The notes below the pieces were generated by a model. It was not told the origin of the DNA and searched no databases. It saw nothing but the letters and a program-made list of their open reading frames with translations. The position numbers and the translations under genes are program-made. 64,000 nt of DNA, from contig NZ_AQHJ01000023.1 in the NCBI RefSeq assembly GCF_014925405.1, positions 620,001-684,000 of the forward strand. The letters run 5' to 3'. Source of the stretch: Pseudoalteromonas ulvae UL12. Lineage in GTDB: Bacteria; Pseudomonadota; Gammaproteobacteria; Enterobacterales; Alteromonadaceae. This document shows, piece by piece, positions 1 to 9,886 of the stretch (its first letter is position 1; each line of letters begins with the position of its first letter).

Positions 1-1
1 C

Positions 2-787
2 TTTATTGACGCTAAAGATACCCCTATTTATGAACCCCCCATAGGTGAAGTCATTTTATGGGCTGATACCACTGTTATTGGTTTATTTGATGCGAGCGAA
101 GATATGCAAGCCGTTGTGCGCTTTTTATCATCACAGCCAGAGTTGTCGCAGCAATTTGTCTATAAAATCGAGCAATTAGAAGACAAAGACTGGGAAAGAG
201 AGTGGATGGATAACTTTCACCCAATCAAATTTGGCGAACGCCTTTGGATATGCCCTAGTTGGCGAGATATCCCTGATCCAACCGCTGTTAATGTCCTATT
301 AGATCCTGGTTTAGCGTTTGGCACTGGTACGCACGCAACGACGGCACTTTGCCTTGAATGGTTAGAAAGCCAAGACTTGACTGATAAAACAGTCGTTGAT
401 TTTGGTTGTGGCTCTGGCATTTTAGGTATTGCAGCAATTAAGCTAGGCGCAAAACGCGTGATTGGAATTGATATCGATCCACAAGCACTAGCTGCGAGCA
501 TAGATAACGCTGAGCGAAATAATGTGGCCGATCAACTCGAAGTCTATTTACCGCAAGATCAACCTGAATTTAGCGCTGATGTAGTGGTTGCGAATATTCT
601 TGCAGCCCCACTTCGTGAGCTTCACTCTGTTATTTTAGGCTTGCTTAAGTCCGGTGGTGGACTCGCCCTATCAGGGATCCTCAATGAGCAAGGTCAATCC
701 GTCGTCGATGTGTATCAATCATTATGTCATTTAGACCCTATCGAAGAAAAAGGCGAATGGGTTCGTGTCAGCGGTCGCAAACACTAA
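2..787 (+). CDS. prmA: Ribosomal protein L11 methyltransferase, 5' truncated by window edge
   Basis: SAM-dependent enzyme that trimethylates ribosomal protein L11 in the cytoplasm. The frame is open from base 2 and shows the PrmA N-terminal segment (VIGLFDA), then [14 protein letters not shown], the SAM-binding loop [15 protein letters not shown], and [10 protein letters not shown] with the family's N-x-x-x-x-P-L signature. The 261 residues present suggest that about 30 N-terminal residues lie upstream of the window. The first in-window ATG (104) is internal, so it should not be taken as the start. A strong hairpin follows the stop, and dusB-fis follow in the same direction, as in many gammaproteobacteria. 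Confidence 0.95.
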   Translation, partial: FIDAKDTPIYEPPIGEVILWADTTVIGLFDASEDMQAVVRFLSSQPELSQQFVYKIEQLEDKDWEREWMDNFHPIKFGERLWICPSWRDIPDPTAVNVLLDPGLAFGTGTHATTALCLEWLESQDLTDKTVVDFGCGSGILGIAAIKLGAKRVIGIDIDPQALAASIDNAERNNVADQLEVYLPQDQPEFSADVVVANILAAPLRELHSVILGLLKSGGGLALSGILNEQGQSVVDVYQSLCHLDPIEEKGEWVRVSGRKH

Positions 788-795
788 ACCAGCTT

Positions 796-837
796 TTAAT
801 GCCGACATCACCTGAATATGTGATCTGTCGGCATTAA
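796..837 (+). terminator. Probable terminator hairpin after prmA
   Basis: A perfect 12-bp inverted repeat (arms 796-807 and 826-837) starts 9 bases after the prmA stop. A T-rich tract follows at 846-854. It probably separates prmA from dusB-fis. Confidence 0.6.
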
Positions 838-999
838 CTAGTTGTATTTTTTTTAACCATAAAAATGATTCTCTCAACCGCTTAGCGAAAGTCAATACAT
901 AAAGTTTAAAAAAAAACACTTTTGTTCAATTTATAGCCTTTGATTTTTGCAAAAAAAAACGTAAACTTAGCGCCCCTTAAATAGAGGCCTTTTAAAGCT

Positions 1000-1971
1000 G
1001 TGCGTATCGGTCCATATCAATTAGAAAACAATGTGATTGTCGCGCCTATGGCAGGCATTACTGACAGGCCATTTCGTCAACTTTGCCGTCGCTTAGGTGC
1101 TGGCTTAGCTGTATCTGAAATGCTGTCTTCTAATCCTGATGTTTGGAAAACTGAAAAATCGATGAGCCGAATGGATCATTCAGGTGAAACCGGTATTCGT
1201 TCGGTACAGATTGCAGGAGCCGATCCTGCGCTCATGGCTCAGGCAGCTCAATTTAATGTGGCAAATGGTGCTCAAATTGTTGATATCAACATGGGATGCC
1301 CAGCAAAGAAAGTGAATAAAAAACTTGCAGGTTCTGCACTGTTACAATATCCGGATTTAGTTGAGGAAATCGTTCAAGCTGTCATTGATGCAGTGGATGT
1401 TCCTGTAACACTTAAAATCCGCACAGGTTGGGATACCGATAATCGTAATGGTGTTGAAATTGCAAAAATAGCTGAACGCAATGGTATTGCTTCACTAGCT
1501 GTTCATGGACGCACAAAAGCGTGTATGTACAAAGGTGAGGCTGAATATCAAACCATCAGGGATATTAAGCGTTCAGTGTCTATACCTATTGTTGCCAATG
1601 GTGATATTACCTCACCAGAGAAAGCAAAGCAGGTCTTAGACTACACGGGCGCAGATGCCATCATGATTGGAAGAGCAGCACAAGGTCGCCCTTGGATTTT
1701 TAGGGAGACCGCTCATTATCTGAAAACAGGCGAATTACTCCCTACTCCTGAAATAGCAGAAGTAAGAAGTATTTTGATGGAACACATTGCAAACTTGCAT
1801 GTATTCTATGGTTCAGTAATGGGGCCGCGTATTGCTCGAAAACATGTGTCCTGGTATTTGCAAGCTCATGATAAGGAAGGACAGTTTAGGCGAGTATTTA
1901 ATGCACTTGAAACAATTAACCAGCAAGTTTCAGCATTAGACCAATACTTTGAAACACTAGCAGCAAATTAA
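1000..1971 (+). CDS. dusB: tRNA-dihydrouridine synthase B
   Basis: FMN-dependent reductase that makes dihydrouridine in the tRNA D-loop. The protein has 323 residues, the normal length, and starts at a GTG (M-R-I-G-P-Y as in other DusB proteins). Visible motifs are [13 protein letters not shown] at the N-terminus, the catalytic cysteine in [19 protein letters not shown], the KIRTGW strand, and the phosphate-binding end [16 protein letters not shown]. It lies 17 bp upstream of fis, which reproduces the conserved dusB-fis operon. Expression of fis is therefore likely to come from the promoter in the 212-bp gap before dusB. Confidence 0.97.
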   Translation: MRIGPYQLENNVIVAPMAGITDRPFRQLCRRLGAGLAVSEMLSSNPDVWKTEKSMSRMDHSGETGIRSVQIAGADPALMAQAAQFNVANGAQIVDINMGCPAKKVNKKLAGSALLQYPDLVEEIVQAVIDAVDVPVTLKIRTGWDTDNRNGVEIAKIAERNGIASLAVHGRTKACMYKGEAEYQTIRDIKRSVSIPIVANGDITSPEKAKQVLDYTGADAIMIGRAAQGRPWIFRETAHYLKTGELLPTPEIAEVRSILMEHIANLHVFYGSVMGPRIARKHVSWYLQAHDKEGQFRRVFNALETINQQVSALDQYFETLAAN

Positions 1972-1988
1972 GAAAGAGAAAGAATACA

Positions 1989-2279
1989 ATGTTCGAACAA
2001 AATGTGACTTCTCCATTTATCACAAACCCACATGTTCAGTCACACGAAAAACCGCAACCATTACGCGATGCAGTTAAAAAAGCTGTGCATCACTACTTGA
2101 AACAGCTTAATGGCCAAGATGTGCAAGACGTTTATGACCTTGTTCTTTCTGAGCTTGAAGCACCATTACTTGAAGAAGTAATGACTTATACCCGCGGTAA
2201 CCAAACGCGCGCGGCTATTTTATTAGGCATTAACCGTGGCACACTTCGTAAGAAGTTAAAAAAATACGGTATGAACTAA
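1989..2279 (+). CDS. fis: DNA-binding protein Fis
   Basis: Small nucleoid protein and transcription factor that bends DNA as a homodimer. The protein has 96 residues (E. coli Fis has 98). The C-terminal helix-turn-helix [24 protein letters not shown] is nearly invariant, and the core [14 protein letters not shown] is intact. It is co-transcribed with dusB and followed by a clear intrinsic terminator. Confidence 0.97.
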   Translation: MFEQNVTSPFITNPHVQSHEKPQPLRDAVKKAVHHYLKQLNGQDVQDVYDLVLSELEAPLLEEVMTYTRGNQTRAAILLGINRGTLRKKLKKYGMN

Positions 2280-2302
2280 TCACCAAGCAGCTTAGGCTGC
2301 AT

Positions 2303-2328
2303 AAAAAGCACCCTCGGGTGCTTTTTTG
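2303..2328 (+). terminator. Intrinsic terminator of dusB-fis
   Basis: A GC-rich stem (GCACC/GGTGC with a short CTCG loop) is extended by an A-tract on the left and followed by a run of six T. A smaller hairpin (GCAGC/GCTGC, 2287-2300) sits just before it. Confidence 0.85.
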
Positions 2329-2432
2329 TTACACAGATTTATACTTGTTCAAAAAGACCAGCGCTACTGGAAACAACTGTTAATGTTTAGCTTTTTTTGC
2401 TAACTCTATAATTTGAGGTAATCAAAACTACA

Positions 2433-4025
2433 ATGGATACACTTCGTCCTATTCGCCGCGCACTATTAAGCGTGTCAGACAAAACTGGTATTGTTGAATT
2501 CGCACGCGCTCTTGCTGCAAAAGGGGTTGATATTCTATCAACTGGCGGAACCTGTAAGCTTTTAGCCGATAACGGCATCCAAGTAACAGAAGTATCTGAT
2601 TACACCGGTCACCCTGAAATCATGGATGGCCGTGTTAAAACACTGCACCCGAAAATTCACGGTGGTATTTTAGCTCGTCGCGGTACAGACGAAGACGTGA
2701 TGGCACAAAACAACATTTCTGAAATTGATATGGTTGTTGTCAATCTTTACCCATTTGCTGAAACTGTAGCAAAAGAAGGGTGTAGCTTAGAAGATGCGAT
2801 TGAAAACATCGATATCGGCGGACCAACCATGGTTCGTGCTGCAGCTAAAAATAATAAAGACGTCACAATTATTGTTAATGCTGGTGATTACGATCGCGTA
2901 TTAGCAGAAATGGACGCTAATGACGGTGCAACAACATACCAAACACGTTTTGATTTAGCGATTGCTGCTTTTGAACACACAGCACAATACGATGGAATGA
3001 TCGCCAATTACTTTGGCACTAAAGTGCCTGATTACAGTGAAAATGCTGCTGAACATCCAGAATCAGCGTTTCCTCGCACAATTAATTTCCAATTCAAGAA
3101 AAAGCAAGATATGCGCTATGGTGAAAATTCACACCAAAATGCCGCTTTTTATGTTGAGAATGATGTCTCTGAAGCCTCTGTGGCCACTGCAAAGCAGTTA
3201 CAAGGTAAAGCACTTTCTTACAACAATATCGCTGATACTGATGCAGCCCTTGAGTGCGTCAAAGAGTTTGCTGAACCAGCTTGTGTGATCGTAAAACATG
3301 CTAATCCGTGTGGTGTATCTGTAGGTGGCAACATTTTAGAGGCGTATGAGCGCGCATTTAAAACTGACCCAACATCCGCATTTGGTGGCATCATAGCTTT
3401 TAACCAAGAGTTAGATGCCAATACTGCTGAAGCAATCGTTTCACGTCAGTTTGTTGAAGTGATTATCGCACCGAGCGTTTCTGAAGACGCGGCACAAATA
3501 GTTGCAGCAAAACAAAACGTTCGTTTATTAGAGTGTGGTCAGTGGTCTGGTAAAACAACCGGTCACGATATCAAGCGTGTTAACGGTGGTATCTTGGTAC
3601 AAGATCGCGATTTGGGCATGGTGACGCAAGGCGATTTAACTGTTGTTTCTAAACGCCAGCCAACAGAGCAAGAGCTAAACGATTTAATGTTTAGCTGGAA
3701 AGTGGCTAAGTTTGTTAAATCAAATGCGATTATCTATGCACGAGATGGCATGACCATTGGTGTAGGTGCAGGCCAAATGAGCCGTGTTTACTCAGCCAAA
3801 ATTGCAGGCATTAAAGCTGCCGATGAAAGTTTAGAAGTCAAAGGCTCTGTCATGGCGTCTGATGCCTTCTTCCCATTTCGCGATGGGATTGATGCAGCGG
3901 CAGATGCAGGGATCACCGCGGTTATTCAACCAGGTGGCTCAATGCGCGATGATGAAGTAATCGCTGCAGCTAATGAGCATGGAATGGCAATGGTCTTTAC
4001 TGGCATGCGTCATTTCCGTCACTAA
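2433..4025 (+). CDS. purH: Bifunctional AICAR formyltransferase / IMP cyclohydrolase
   Basis: Catalyses the last two steps of de novo purine synthesis (AICAR to FAICAR to IMP). The 530-residue protein has the N-terminal MGS-like cyclohydrolase domain ([35 protein letters not shown]; about residues 1-195). The C-terminal transformylase domain has the catalytic Lys-His in VKHANPCG (about K288-H289) and ends GMRHFRH as usual. An ATG start at 2433 follows a GAGG-like sequence. purD lies 1 kb downstream on the same strand, but a methyltransferase gene and a hairpin separate the two, so the usual purHD pair is interrupted. I saw no PurR-type operator in the upstream gap. Confidence 0.97.
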   Translation: MDTLRPIRRALLSVSDKTGIVEFARALAAKGVDILSTGGTCKLLADNGIQVTEVSDYTGHPEIMDGRVKTLHPKIHGGILARRGTDEDVMAQNNISEIDMVVVNLYPFAETVAKEGCSLEDAIENIDIGGPTMVRAAAKNNKDVTIIVNAGDYDRVLAEMDANDGATTYQTRFDLAIAAFEHTAQYDGMIANYFGTKVPDYSENAAEHPESAFPRTINFQFKKKQDMRYGENSHQNAAFYVENDVSEASVATAKQLQGKALSYNNIADTDAALECVKEFAEPACVIVKHANPCGVSVGGNILEAYERAFKTDPTSAFGGIIAFNQELDANTAEAIVSRQFVEVIIAPSVSEDAAQIVAAKQNVRLLECGQWSGKTTGHDIKRVNGGILVQDRDLGMVTQGDLTVVSKRQPTEQELNDLMFSWKVAKFVKSNAIIYARDGMTIGVGAGQMSRVYSAKIAGIKAADESLEVKGSVMASDAFFPFRDGIDAAADAGITAVIQPGGSMRDDEVIAAANEHGMAMVFTGMRHFRH

Positions 4026-4038
4026 GCACAATCAATCA

Positions 4039-4070
4039 CGACAAGCTAAGCCTCTTAGCTTGTCGTTATC
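4039..4070 (+). terminator. Probable terminator after purH
   Basis: A perfect 11-bp inverted repeat (4039-4049 and 4055-4065, 5-base loop) is followed by a short T-rich stretch. It would isolate purH from the methyltransferase-purD unit. Confidence 0.6.
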
Positions 4071-4172
4071 ATTGGTAATACCGTCACACTCTTATTGTAA
4101 AAGTGATAGCCAGCAACATTTTTTCTGCTATTTTTGTTAGCATAAAAATGATAACAATTGAGAATTCAGATA

Positions 4173-4997
4173 ATGCCACGCTTTAAAACAGCGCTTAGTG
4201 CAACTTTAGCTTTAGTCTTAACAGCTTGTGCCAGTACAGATATCAATACCTTATTAACCGATGCAAGCCAAGATACGCTTCGCAGTCATGAAAATCGAGG
4301 TCGTGATGTTTATCGCCACCCGATAGACACTCTGACATTTTTTGGTTTAGAGCCAACAATGACAGTGGTTGAAATTTGGCCTGGTGGCGGTTGGTACACC
4401 GATATTCTAGCCCCAGCTCTTAAAGAACATGGTATGTACTATGCCGCACACTTTCCAGCTGATTCGCAAGTGAAATATTATCAACGCGCGCTATATAGCT
4501 TTGATGATAAGCTCAAAAGCAATCAAGCGTTTAGTGATGTTAAAGTCTCAGAATTTTACCCAGGTACCCATCATTCAATTGCCCCAGCGCAAAGTGCTGA
4601 TATGGTGCTTACTTTTAGAAATCTACACAACTGGTATATGCAACGTGATTTGGAAGGCGTCAATAACGCGTTTCAAGCTTTTTACACCGCACTAAAACCA
4701 GGTGGGATTTTAGGAGTGGTCGATCATCGCCTCCCTGAAGATCGAGATGAAAAAAAAGCTAAACGCTCAGGGTATGTCAAAGAGAGTTGGGTTATCGCTC
4801 TAGCTGAACAAGCAGGCTTTGAACTTATCGATAAAAGTGAAATTAATGCAAATCCACTTGATACTGCCGAGCATGAAAAAGGGGTCTGGACCTTACCTCC
4901 TCGCCTCGCTCTTGGCGAACAAGATGCTGAAAAATATCGCGCCATCGGTGAAAGTGATCGCATGACACTCAAATTTAGAAAACCAGATAACAAATAG
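4173..4997 (+). CDS. Predicted SAM methyltransferase with lipoprotein signal (COG4798-like)
   Basis: The chosen ATG at 4173 gives a clean type-II signal peptide (MPRFKTALSATLALVLTAC) with lipobox L-T-A-C. An upstream TTG at 4158 would only add five residues. The mature part has a class I Rossmann methyltransferase glycine loop (VVEIWPGGGWYTDIL), a later LKPGGILGVVDHR strand, and a C-terminal MTLKFRKP. This pattern fits the COG4798 predicted methyltransferases as I remember them; substrate and reaction are unknown. Export by the lipoprotein route is odd for a SAM-dependent enzyme, because SAM is not known to be available in the periplasm. It lies 10 bp upstream of purD and probably shares its transcript. 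Confidence 0.8.
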   Translation: MPRFKTALSATLALVLTACASTDINTLLTDASQDTLRSHENRGRDVYRHPIDTLTFFGLEPTMTVVEIWPGGGWYTDILAPALKEHGMYYAAHFPADSQVKYYQRALYSFDDKLKSNQAFSDVKVSEFYPGTHHSIAPAQSADMVLTFRNLHNWYMQRDLEGVNNAFQAFYTALKPGGILGVVDHRLPEDRDEKKAKRSGYVKESWVIALAEQAGFELIDKSEINANPLDTAEHEKGVWTLPPRLALGEQDAEKYRAIGESDRMTLKFRKPDNK

Positions 4998-5007
4998 GGA
5001 TCTCCTT

Positions 5008-6294
5008 GTGAATGTACTTGTAATTGGTAGTGGTGGTCGTGAACATGCACTTGCATGGAAAGCGGCACAATCAACAAAAGTAAACAAAGTATTCGTCGCG
5101 CCTGGCAACGCTGGCACAGCGCTTGAAGCTAAATTAGAAAATATCGCTATTGGTGTTGAAGACTTAGACGGGTTACTCGCCTTTGCTCAACAAAATGCGG
5201 TCGCCTTAACCATTGTTGGGCCAGAAGTCCCACTCGTAATGGGTGTAGTTGATAAGTTTCGTGCAGCTGAGATGGCCATTTTTGGCCCTACGGCTGGAGC
5301 GGCTCAATTAGAAGGCTCAAAGTCATTCACTAAAGACTTTTTAGCACGTCATAACATCCCAACTGCAGACTACCAAACTTTCGAGCAAATTGAGCCCGCT
5401 TTGGCTTACTTAGCCGAAAAAGGTGCACCTATCGTCATCAAAGCCGACGGTTTAGCCGCTGGTAAAGGTGTGATTGTAGCAATGACCGAAGCTGAAGCTG
5501 AAGAAGCCATTCGCGATATGCTCGCTGGGAATGCATTTGGTGAAGCCGGAAGCCGTGTAGTCATCGAAGAGTTTCTAACCGGTGAAGAAGCCTCATTCAT
5601 TGTGATGGTTGATGGTAAAAATGTACTGCCGTTTGCAACATCACAAGATCACAAACGCGCTTATAACCAAGATCAAGGTCCAAATACAGGTGGCATGGGT
5701 GCCTATTCTCCTGCGCCAGTTGTAACCGATGAAATTCACCAGCGCATTATGAATGAAGTTATTCATCCAACGGTTGAAGGAATGGCTGCTGAAGGCCACC
5801 CTTACACTGGCTTTTTATACGCTGGTTTAATGATTGATGCTGACGGCACTCCAAAAGTAATCGAATACAACTGCCGCTTTGGTGATCCAGAAACACAACC
5901 TATGATGCTGCGTTTGCAATCAGATTTGGTTGAGCTGATCGAAGCTGCAAATCGTGTCGAGCTTGATAAAACAACGATTGAATTTGATTCACGTGCAGCG
6001 GTCGGTGTGGTACTTGCCGCAGCTGGTTATCCAGGTGATTACCCGAAAGGTGATGTGATCTCAGGGCTAAAAGTTGATTATGCTGAAGGTCAAAAAGTCT
6101 TTCATGCTGGCACTAAACAAGTTGGTGATGACATCGTCACCGCTGGCGGTCGTGTCTTGTGTGCAACAGCGTTAGGACATACCGTTACACAAGCGCAACA
6201 AGCTGCTTATGAATTAGTTAAAGAAGTTCATTGGGCTGGTGTTGAATACCGCACAGATATTGCCTACCGCGCCATAGAGCGTGAAAAGAGCTAA
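5008..6294 (+). CDS. purD: Phosphoribosylamine--glycine ligase (GARS)
   Basis: ATP-grasp enzyme that joins glycine to phosphoribosylamine in purine synthesis. The protein has 428 residues. It shows the N-terminal NVLVIGSGGREHALAWK, the IFGPT and GSKSFTKDF motifs, the ATP-binding IKADGLAAGKGV loop, the GARS signature RFGDPETQPMM, and the C-terminal GGRVL segment. The start is GTG at 5008, preceded by AGGGA. A hairpin with a T-rich tail follows the stop. Confidence 0.97.
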   Translation: MNVLVIGSGGREHALAWKAAQSTKVNKVFVAPGNAGTALEAKLENIAIGVEDLDGLLAFAQQNAVALTIVGPEVPLVMGVVDKFRAAEMAIFGPTAGAAQLEGSKSFTKDFLARHNIPTADYQTFEQIEPALAYLAEKGAPIVIKADGLAAGKGVIVAMTEAEAEEAIRDMLAGNAFGEAGSRVVIEEFLTGEEASFIVMVDGKNVLPFATSQDHKRAYNQDQGPNTGGMGAYSPAPVVTDEIHQRIMNEVIHPTVEGMAAEGHPYTGFLYAGLMIDADGTPKVIEYNCRFGDPETQPMMLRLQSDLVELIEAANRVELDKTTIEFDSRAAVGVVLAAAGYPGDYPKGDVISGLKVDYAEGQKVFHAGTKQVGDDIVTAGGRVLCATALGHTVTQAQQAAYELVKEVHWAGVEYRTDIAYRAIEREKS

Positions 6295-6310
6295 GTAGCG
6301 TTTTATTGTT

Positions 6311-6338
6311 AGGGTGCAACCATGCACCCTACTTTTCT
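6311..6338 (+). terminator. Intrinsic terminator after purD
   Basis: A 7-bp perfect stem (AGGGTGC/GCACCCT, 6-base loop) is followed by ACTTTTCTT. It shows that the open frame continuing upstream of 6425 is not part of the next gene. Confidence 0.7.
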
Positions 6339-6424
6339 TCCCTAGCCTTTTCAATTGTCATTTCAGGCTGTACCCGTCTACACTTTGCACTGCTATTCAT
6401 GTAAAAGTAATTTCTAGAGCCTTA

Positions 6425-8971
6425 ATGCCAGTACCCAATTTAATCAAATACATCATTCCAGCGATCATTCTTTTTATCCTGTGTATGTTAATTAGTGTCA
6501 TGATAGGGCATATCGGTGATCCGACCCAACGCACCATCAACCGCACGCAAATCATCTATACGCAAACAGCCTTTTTTATCGATTCTGACAATAAAGTTAC
6601 GTTAAATGATCATCTTCGCGATCCTTGGTTAATGGTCAAAGATGATTGGCAGCATATTCCTTGGAGTTTTGAACAGCACACTTATTGGCTAAAAATCACT
6701 CTAACCAGTCGTGACCCTCACGATACACAGCTTTTTGCCCACTTTGACAACCCCATGCTTGATGAACTCGATGTGTATCAGCTCGATGAGCATAAAAATA
6801 TGATAAAACAATTGGCGTTAGGTGATACACGCCAAGGGTTAACGCTTGCACAGCGCAGCATTCCAACATTCGATTTAATATTAAAGGCCCAGAGCAGGAC
6901 TGACTTATATATTCGTATAAAAACCACAGGGATAGCCAAAACCCCAATCAAAATTTATAACCACGACGAATATGGACGCTTAAAAGAAAAAATTCATTTA
7001 ATTTGGGGGATCTTTATTGGTATCTGCGTGATGATCGCCTTATACAACCTTGTCTTATTTTTTGCCATAAAAGACACTGTTTATCTATTTTATATTGGTT
7101 ATATCATTTCAGTCTTAGTGTTAATGGGTGTCGTGTTAGGTTTTGGTCACTATATCTGGCCAATACCTGTCATGGCGTTCATTCATAAATATGTTATCGC
7201 CAGTAATTTTACTATTGCCATTTTCTCGTTATTATTTGCTTTATCTTTTTTGCGTTACCATACCCATAAAGGTCGTCTGTATCAGATCTCGCGCAATTTT
7301 TTAATCCTAATGATGTTGCTGACACTGCTTTCTTTTTGGCTGCCAGAATATCAAGCGGCACCACTGTTTTTTTGTTGTTTAGGGATTTTGTACTTTTTAA
7401 GTTTTACGTTAATTGGCTATAAAATCAGGCTCGGATTTCGTTGGGCTAAGTTTTACATTGTTTCGTGGATCCCTTTAATCTGCACCGCTCCTATCCAGCC
7501 GTTGATGCTCACGGGGAAAATTGAATACACATTTTTAACCAGTTATGCTTTTTTAATTGGTGTGCTGCTCGAGATTATTTTAATGGCGATGGCTTTGGCT
7601 GACAGAATGCGCTATCAAAAAGAAAAAGCGCTCTACAATGCCACACATGAAATTACCACTGGGTTACCTAACCTAAATCAATTAGAGATCACACTTGAAT
7701 CTTTACAAGCCCAACAGCGTAAGTTCAGCCTGTGTGTGATCGAGATCTCCAACTTTAACTCTATTGCCCCTTATATCAGTAATCAAGAAACAGACAAGTT
7801 GGTGCTTAAGGTCGTGAATGACATAAGCGCACAAATCAATCTCGATCGGCGTTTTATCCCTTTTGAACATAAACATGGCCACCCCATCAAAGTCGCAAAA
7901 GCTCGCGATGGTGTGCTCGCCATTTTGGCGCATCGTTTTATTAATCTACAAGCACTGCAGCTGCAGCTTGAAAAAATGCAGCTTACCATCAACAAAGACT
8001 TAACTCTGAGTGGACTGTTTATCAATCTCGATACACATATTGGCGTATGTGATCACCCTGCCACTACGACCTTGGTTTCCCACATTATTAGCCAGAGTTT
8101 TCAAGCTCTTGCTCAAGGGAAAAGAGCAGGTAAAGAAATTTGTATTTACGCTGAAGATGAGCATTTTAATGTTGCACAGCGGCTCACGCTCGCGACAGAT
8201 TTACAACAAGCAATCCGTAATAATCAGCTCGAACTATACCACCAGCCGCAAATTAACCTTCATAACAATACCGTCGAAGGCTCTGAAGTGTTGTTACGCT
8301 GGCAGCACCCTACGCTAGGTTTTATTCCACCAGATCAGTTTATTCGCATTGCCGAAGACACAGGGGTGATTAATGAACTAAGTTTGTGGGTTATCGAAAC
8401 TACATTTAAACAGCTAAAAGAGCTATTATCCCATGGGTTTCAACAGCATAAGGTGTCTATAAACATTAGTGGTAAGGATATTACCATGCGTGGTTTTCTG
8501 ACTAAGGTCACCAACCTCATTGCAAATCACGATATTCCGTCACACTTAGTGAACTTAGAACTAACAGAATCTGTGATGGTCAGTGACTTTAATTTACTCA
8601 GCGAGCTGATGAAGGCTTTTTCGAATATGGGAGTGAATGTCTCAGTTGACGATTATGGTACTGGCTATTCGTCTTTAGCTTATATTTCACAATTACCATT
8701 TAATGAACTCAAAATAGATAAAAGCTTCATTCTCGACTTAGTTGAATCACCCCGAAATTTAACCATAGTTAAAAATACAATCGACATGGCTAAACATTTA
8801 AATCTGACGGTCGTCGCTGAAGGGGTAGAATCTAATCTCGTCGAGCAAAAACTAAGAGACTTCAATTGTGACATAGTACAAGGCTATCACTACAGTAAAC
8901 CACTGCCATTCAATGATTACCTAACTTGGTTAGATAACTATCAAAAGCATGTAATAAACCAAGTTTATTAA
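6425..8971 (+). CDS. 7TMR-DISM membrane sensor with degenerate GGDEF and EAL phosphodiesterase
   Basis: An 848-residue inner-membrane c-di-GMP protein. An N-terminal membrane anchor (residues 5-25) precedes a periplasmic 7TMR-DISMED2-like sensor (about 40-180). Seven hydrophobic segments follow (about 200-400). The GGDEF domain is degenerate: ARDGV replaces the signature near residue 492. The EAL domain has EVLLRW (about 620), NISGKD, LELTES, VDDYGTGYSSL, LKIDKSF, VVAEGVES and VQGYHYSKP, so all catalytic positions look present and phosphodiesterase activity is expected. The ATG at 6425 was chosen because the longer frame (from 6314) runs back through the purD terminator. The ligand of the sensor domain is unknown. 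Confidence 0.88.
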   Translation: MPVPNLIKYIIPAIILFILCMLISVMIGHIGDPTQRTINRTQIIYTQTAFFIDSDNKVTLNDHLRDPWLMVKDDWQHIPWSFEQHTYWLKITLTSRDPHDTQLFAHFDNPMLDELDVYQLDEHKNMIKQLALGDTRQGLTLAQRSIPTFDLILKAQSRTDLYIRIKTTGIAKTPIKIYNHDEYGRLKEKIHLIWGIFIGICVMIALYNLVLFFAIKDTVYLFYIGYIISVLVLMGVVLGFGHYIWPIPVMAFIHKYVIASNFTIAIFSLLFALSFLRYHTHKGRLYQISRNFLILMMLLTLLSFWLPEYQAAPLFFCCLGILYFLSFTLIGYKIRLGFRWAKFYIVSWIPLICTAPIQPLMLTGKIEYTFLTSYAFLIGVLLEIILMAMALADRMRYQKEKALYNATHEITTGLPNLNQLEITLESLQAQQRKFSLCVIEISNFNSIAPYISNQETDKLVLKVVNDISAQINLDRRFIPFEHKHGHPIKVAKARDGVLAILAHRFINLQALQLQLEKMQLTINKDLTLSGLFINLDTHIGVCDHPATTTLVSHIISQSFQALAQGKRAGKEICIYAEDEHFNVAQRLTLATDLQQAIRNNQLELYHQPQINLHNNTVEGSEVLLRWQHPTLGFIPPDQFIRIAEDTGVINELSLWVIETTFKQLKELLSHGFQQHKVSINISGKDITMRGFLTKVTNLIANHDIPSHLVNLELTESVMVSDFNLLSELMKAFSNMGVNVSVDDYGTGYSSLAYISQLPFNELKIDKSFILDLVESPRNLTIVKNTIDMAKHLNLTVVAEGVESNLVEQKLRDFNCDIVQGYHYSKPLPFNDYLTWLDNYQKHVINQVY

Positions 8972-9016
8972 TTTAGAATTTGCTAGTATGGTTGCTTGAT
9001 TAAAAGGGGCCAATCA

Positions 9017-9829
9017 ATGCAGGGTACATTAAAAAAACTCAAATCAAGTTTAACCACACCAATCCAATATCAACTACCTATCGGCGATCAAGTCGTTGAT
9101 ATAAATCCTTTAATTGGTAAACCACTCACTTTAAGCTTTACCGGTAACATTTATTGCAGCCATTGCGCCAAAAAAACTAAAAAAAGTTATGCGCAAGGTC
9201 ACTGCTTTGTATGTATGCGAAAACTCGCCAGTTGCGATATGTGCATTATGAAACCAGAAACTTGCCACCACGCACAAGGAACATGTAAAGAGCCTCAGTG
9301 GGGTGAAGATAACTGCATGATCCCACACTATGTTTACCTTGCGAATACTTCCGGATTGAAAGTCGGCATTACCCGACATACCCAAATCCCTACTCGCTGG
9401 ATTGATCAAGGAGCCACTCAAGCGCTACCTATATTTAAAGTGCAAACTCGTTTGCAATCAGGTTTAGTCGAAGTCGCATTAGCCGAGTTTATTGCTGATA
9501 AAACCAATTGGCGCAATATGCTTAAAGGCCAAAATGATGTTATTGATTTAAAAGCCGCAGCCAGTGAACTCATTCCGCAAATTCAAGACAAACTCGATGA
9601 ACTCGCGCAGTTATTTGGCGCAACTGCAATTGAGGTGCTCAATGAAGAAGTGGTTGATTTAAGCTACCCAGTTCAGGTTTATCCAAAGAAAATTAGCTCA
9701 TTTAATTTTGATAAAGATCCCAGTATTTCTGCAGTTCTTCTCGGAGTTAAAGGCCAGTATCTCATTTTTGATACAGGCGTCATTAACATCCGAAAATTTA
9801 CATCTTATGAAGTAAGTATTGATTTTTAG
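9017..9829 (+). CDS. DUF2797 family protein
   Basis: A 270-residue protein of unknown function. Cysteine pairs at CSHC, CFVC, CDMC and the C-H-H motif near the N-terminus suggest a zinc-binding module. They are followed by YVYLANTSGLKVGITR, which resembles the GIY-YIG nuclease core in shape, though without proof of catalytic residues. The ATG at 9017 is preceded by a good AAAGGGG ribosome site; an in-frame TTG at 8996 lies before that site. It follows the EAL gene by 45 bp and may be co-transcribed with it. I recognise the family from its layout, not from a search. Confidence 0.8.
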   Translation: MQGTLKKLKSSLTTPIQYQLPIGDQVVDINPLIGKPLTLSFTGNIYCSHCAKKTKKSYAQGHCFVCMRKLASCDMCIMKPETCHHAQGTCKEPQWGEDNCMIPHYVYLANTSGLKVGITRHTQIPTRWIDQGATQALPIFKVQTRLQSGLVEVALAEFIADKTNWRNMLKGQNDVIDLKAAASELIPQIQDKLDELAQLFGATAIEVLNEEVVDLSYPVQVYPKKISSFNFDKDPSISAVLLGVKGQYLIFDTGVINIRKFTSYEVSIDF

Positions 9830-9837
9830 CATGTTAA

Positions 9838-9878
9838 GCTGAGCTCTGGGTATTTAATTGCTTACCCTGAGTTCAGCT
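9838..9878. other. Imperfect inverted repeat after DUF2797 gene
   Basis: Two 16-base arms (9838-9853 and 9863-9878) pair with one mismatch and one G-U. There is no T-run on the plus strand, so a role as terminator is uncertain. Confidence 0.4.
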
Positions 9879-9886
9879 AAAGATCT

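Noticed and set aside
6314..6424. N-terminal extension of the 7TMR-EAL gene
   Set aside because: It would start inside the purD terminator hairpin and has no ribosome site; the ATG at 6425 precedes the membrane anchor.
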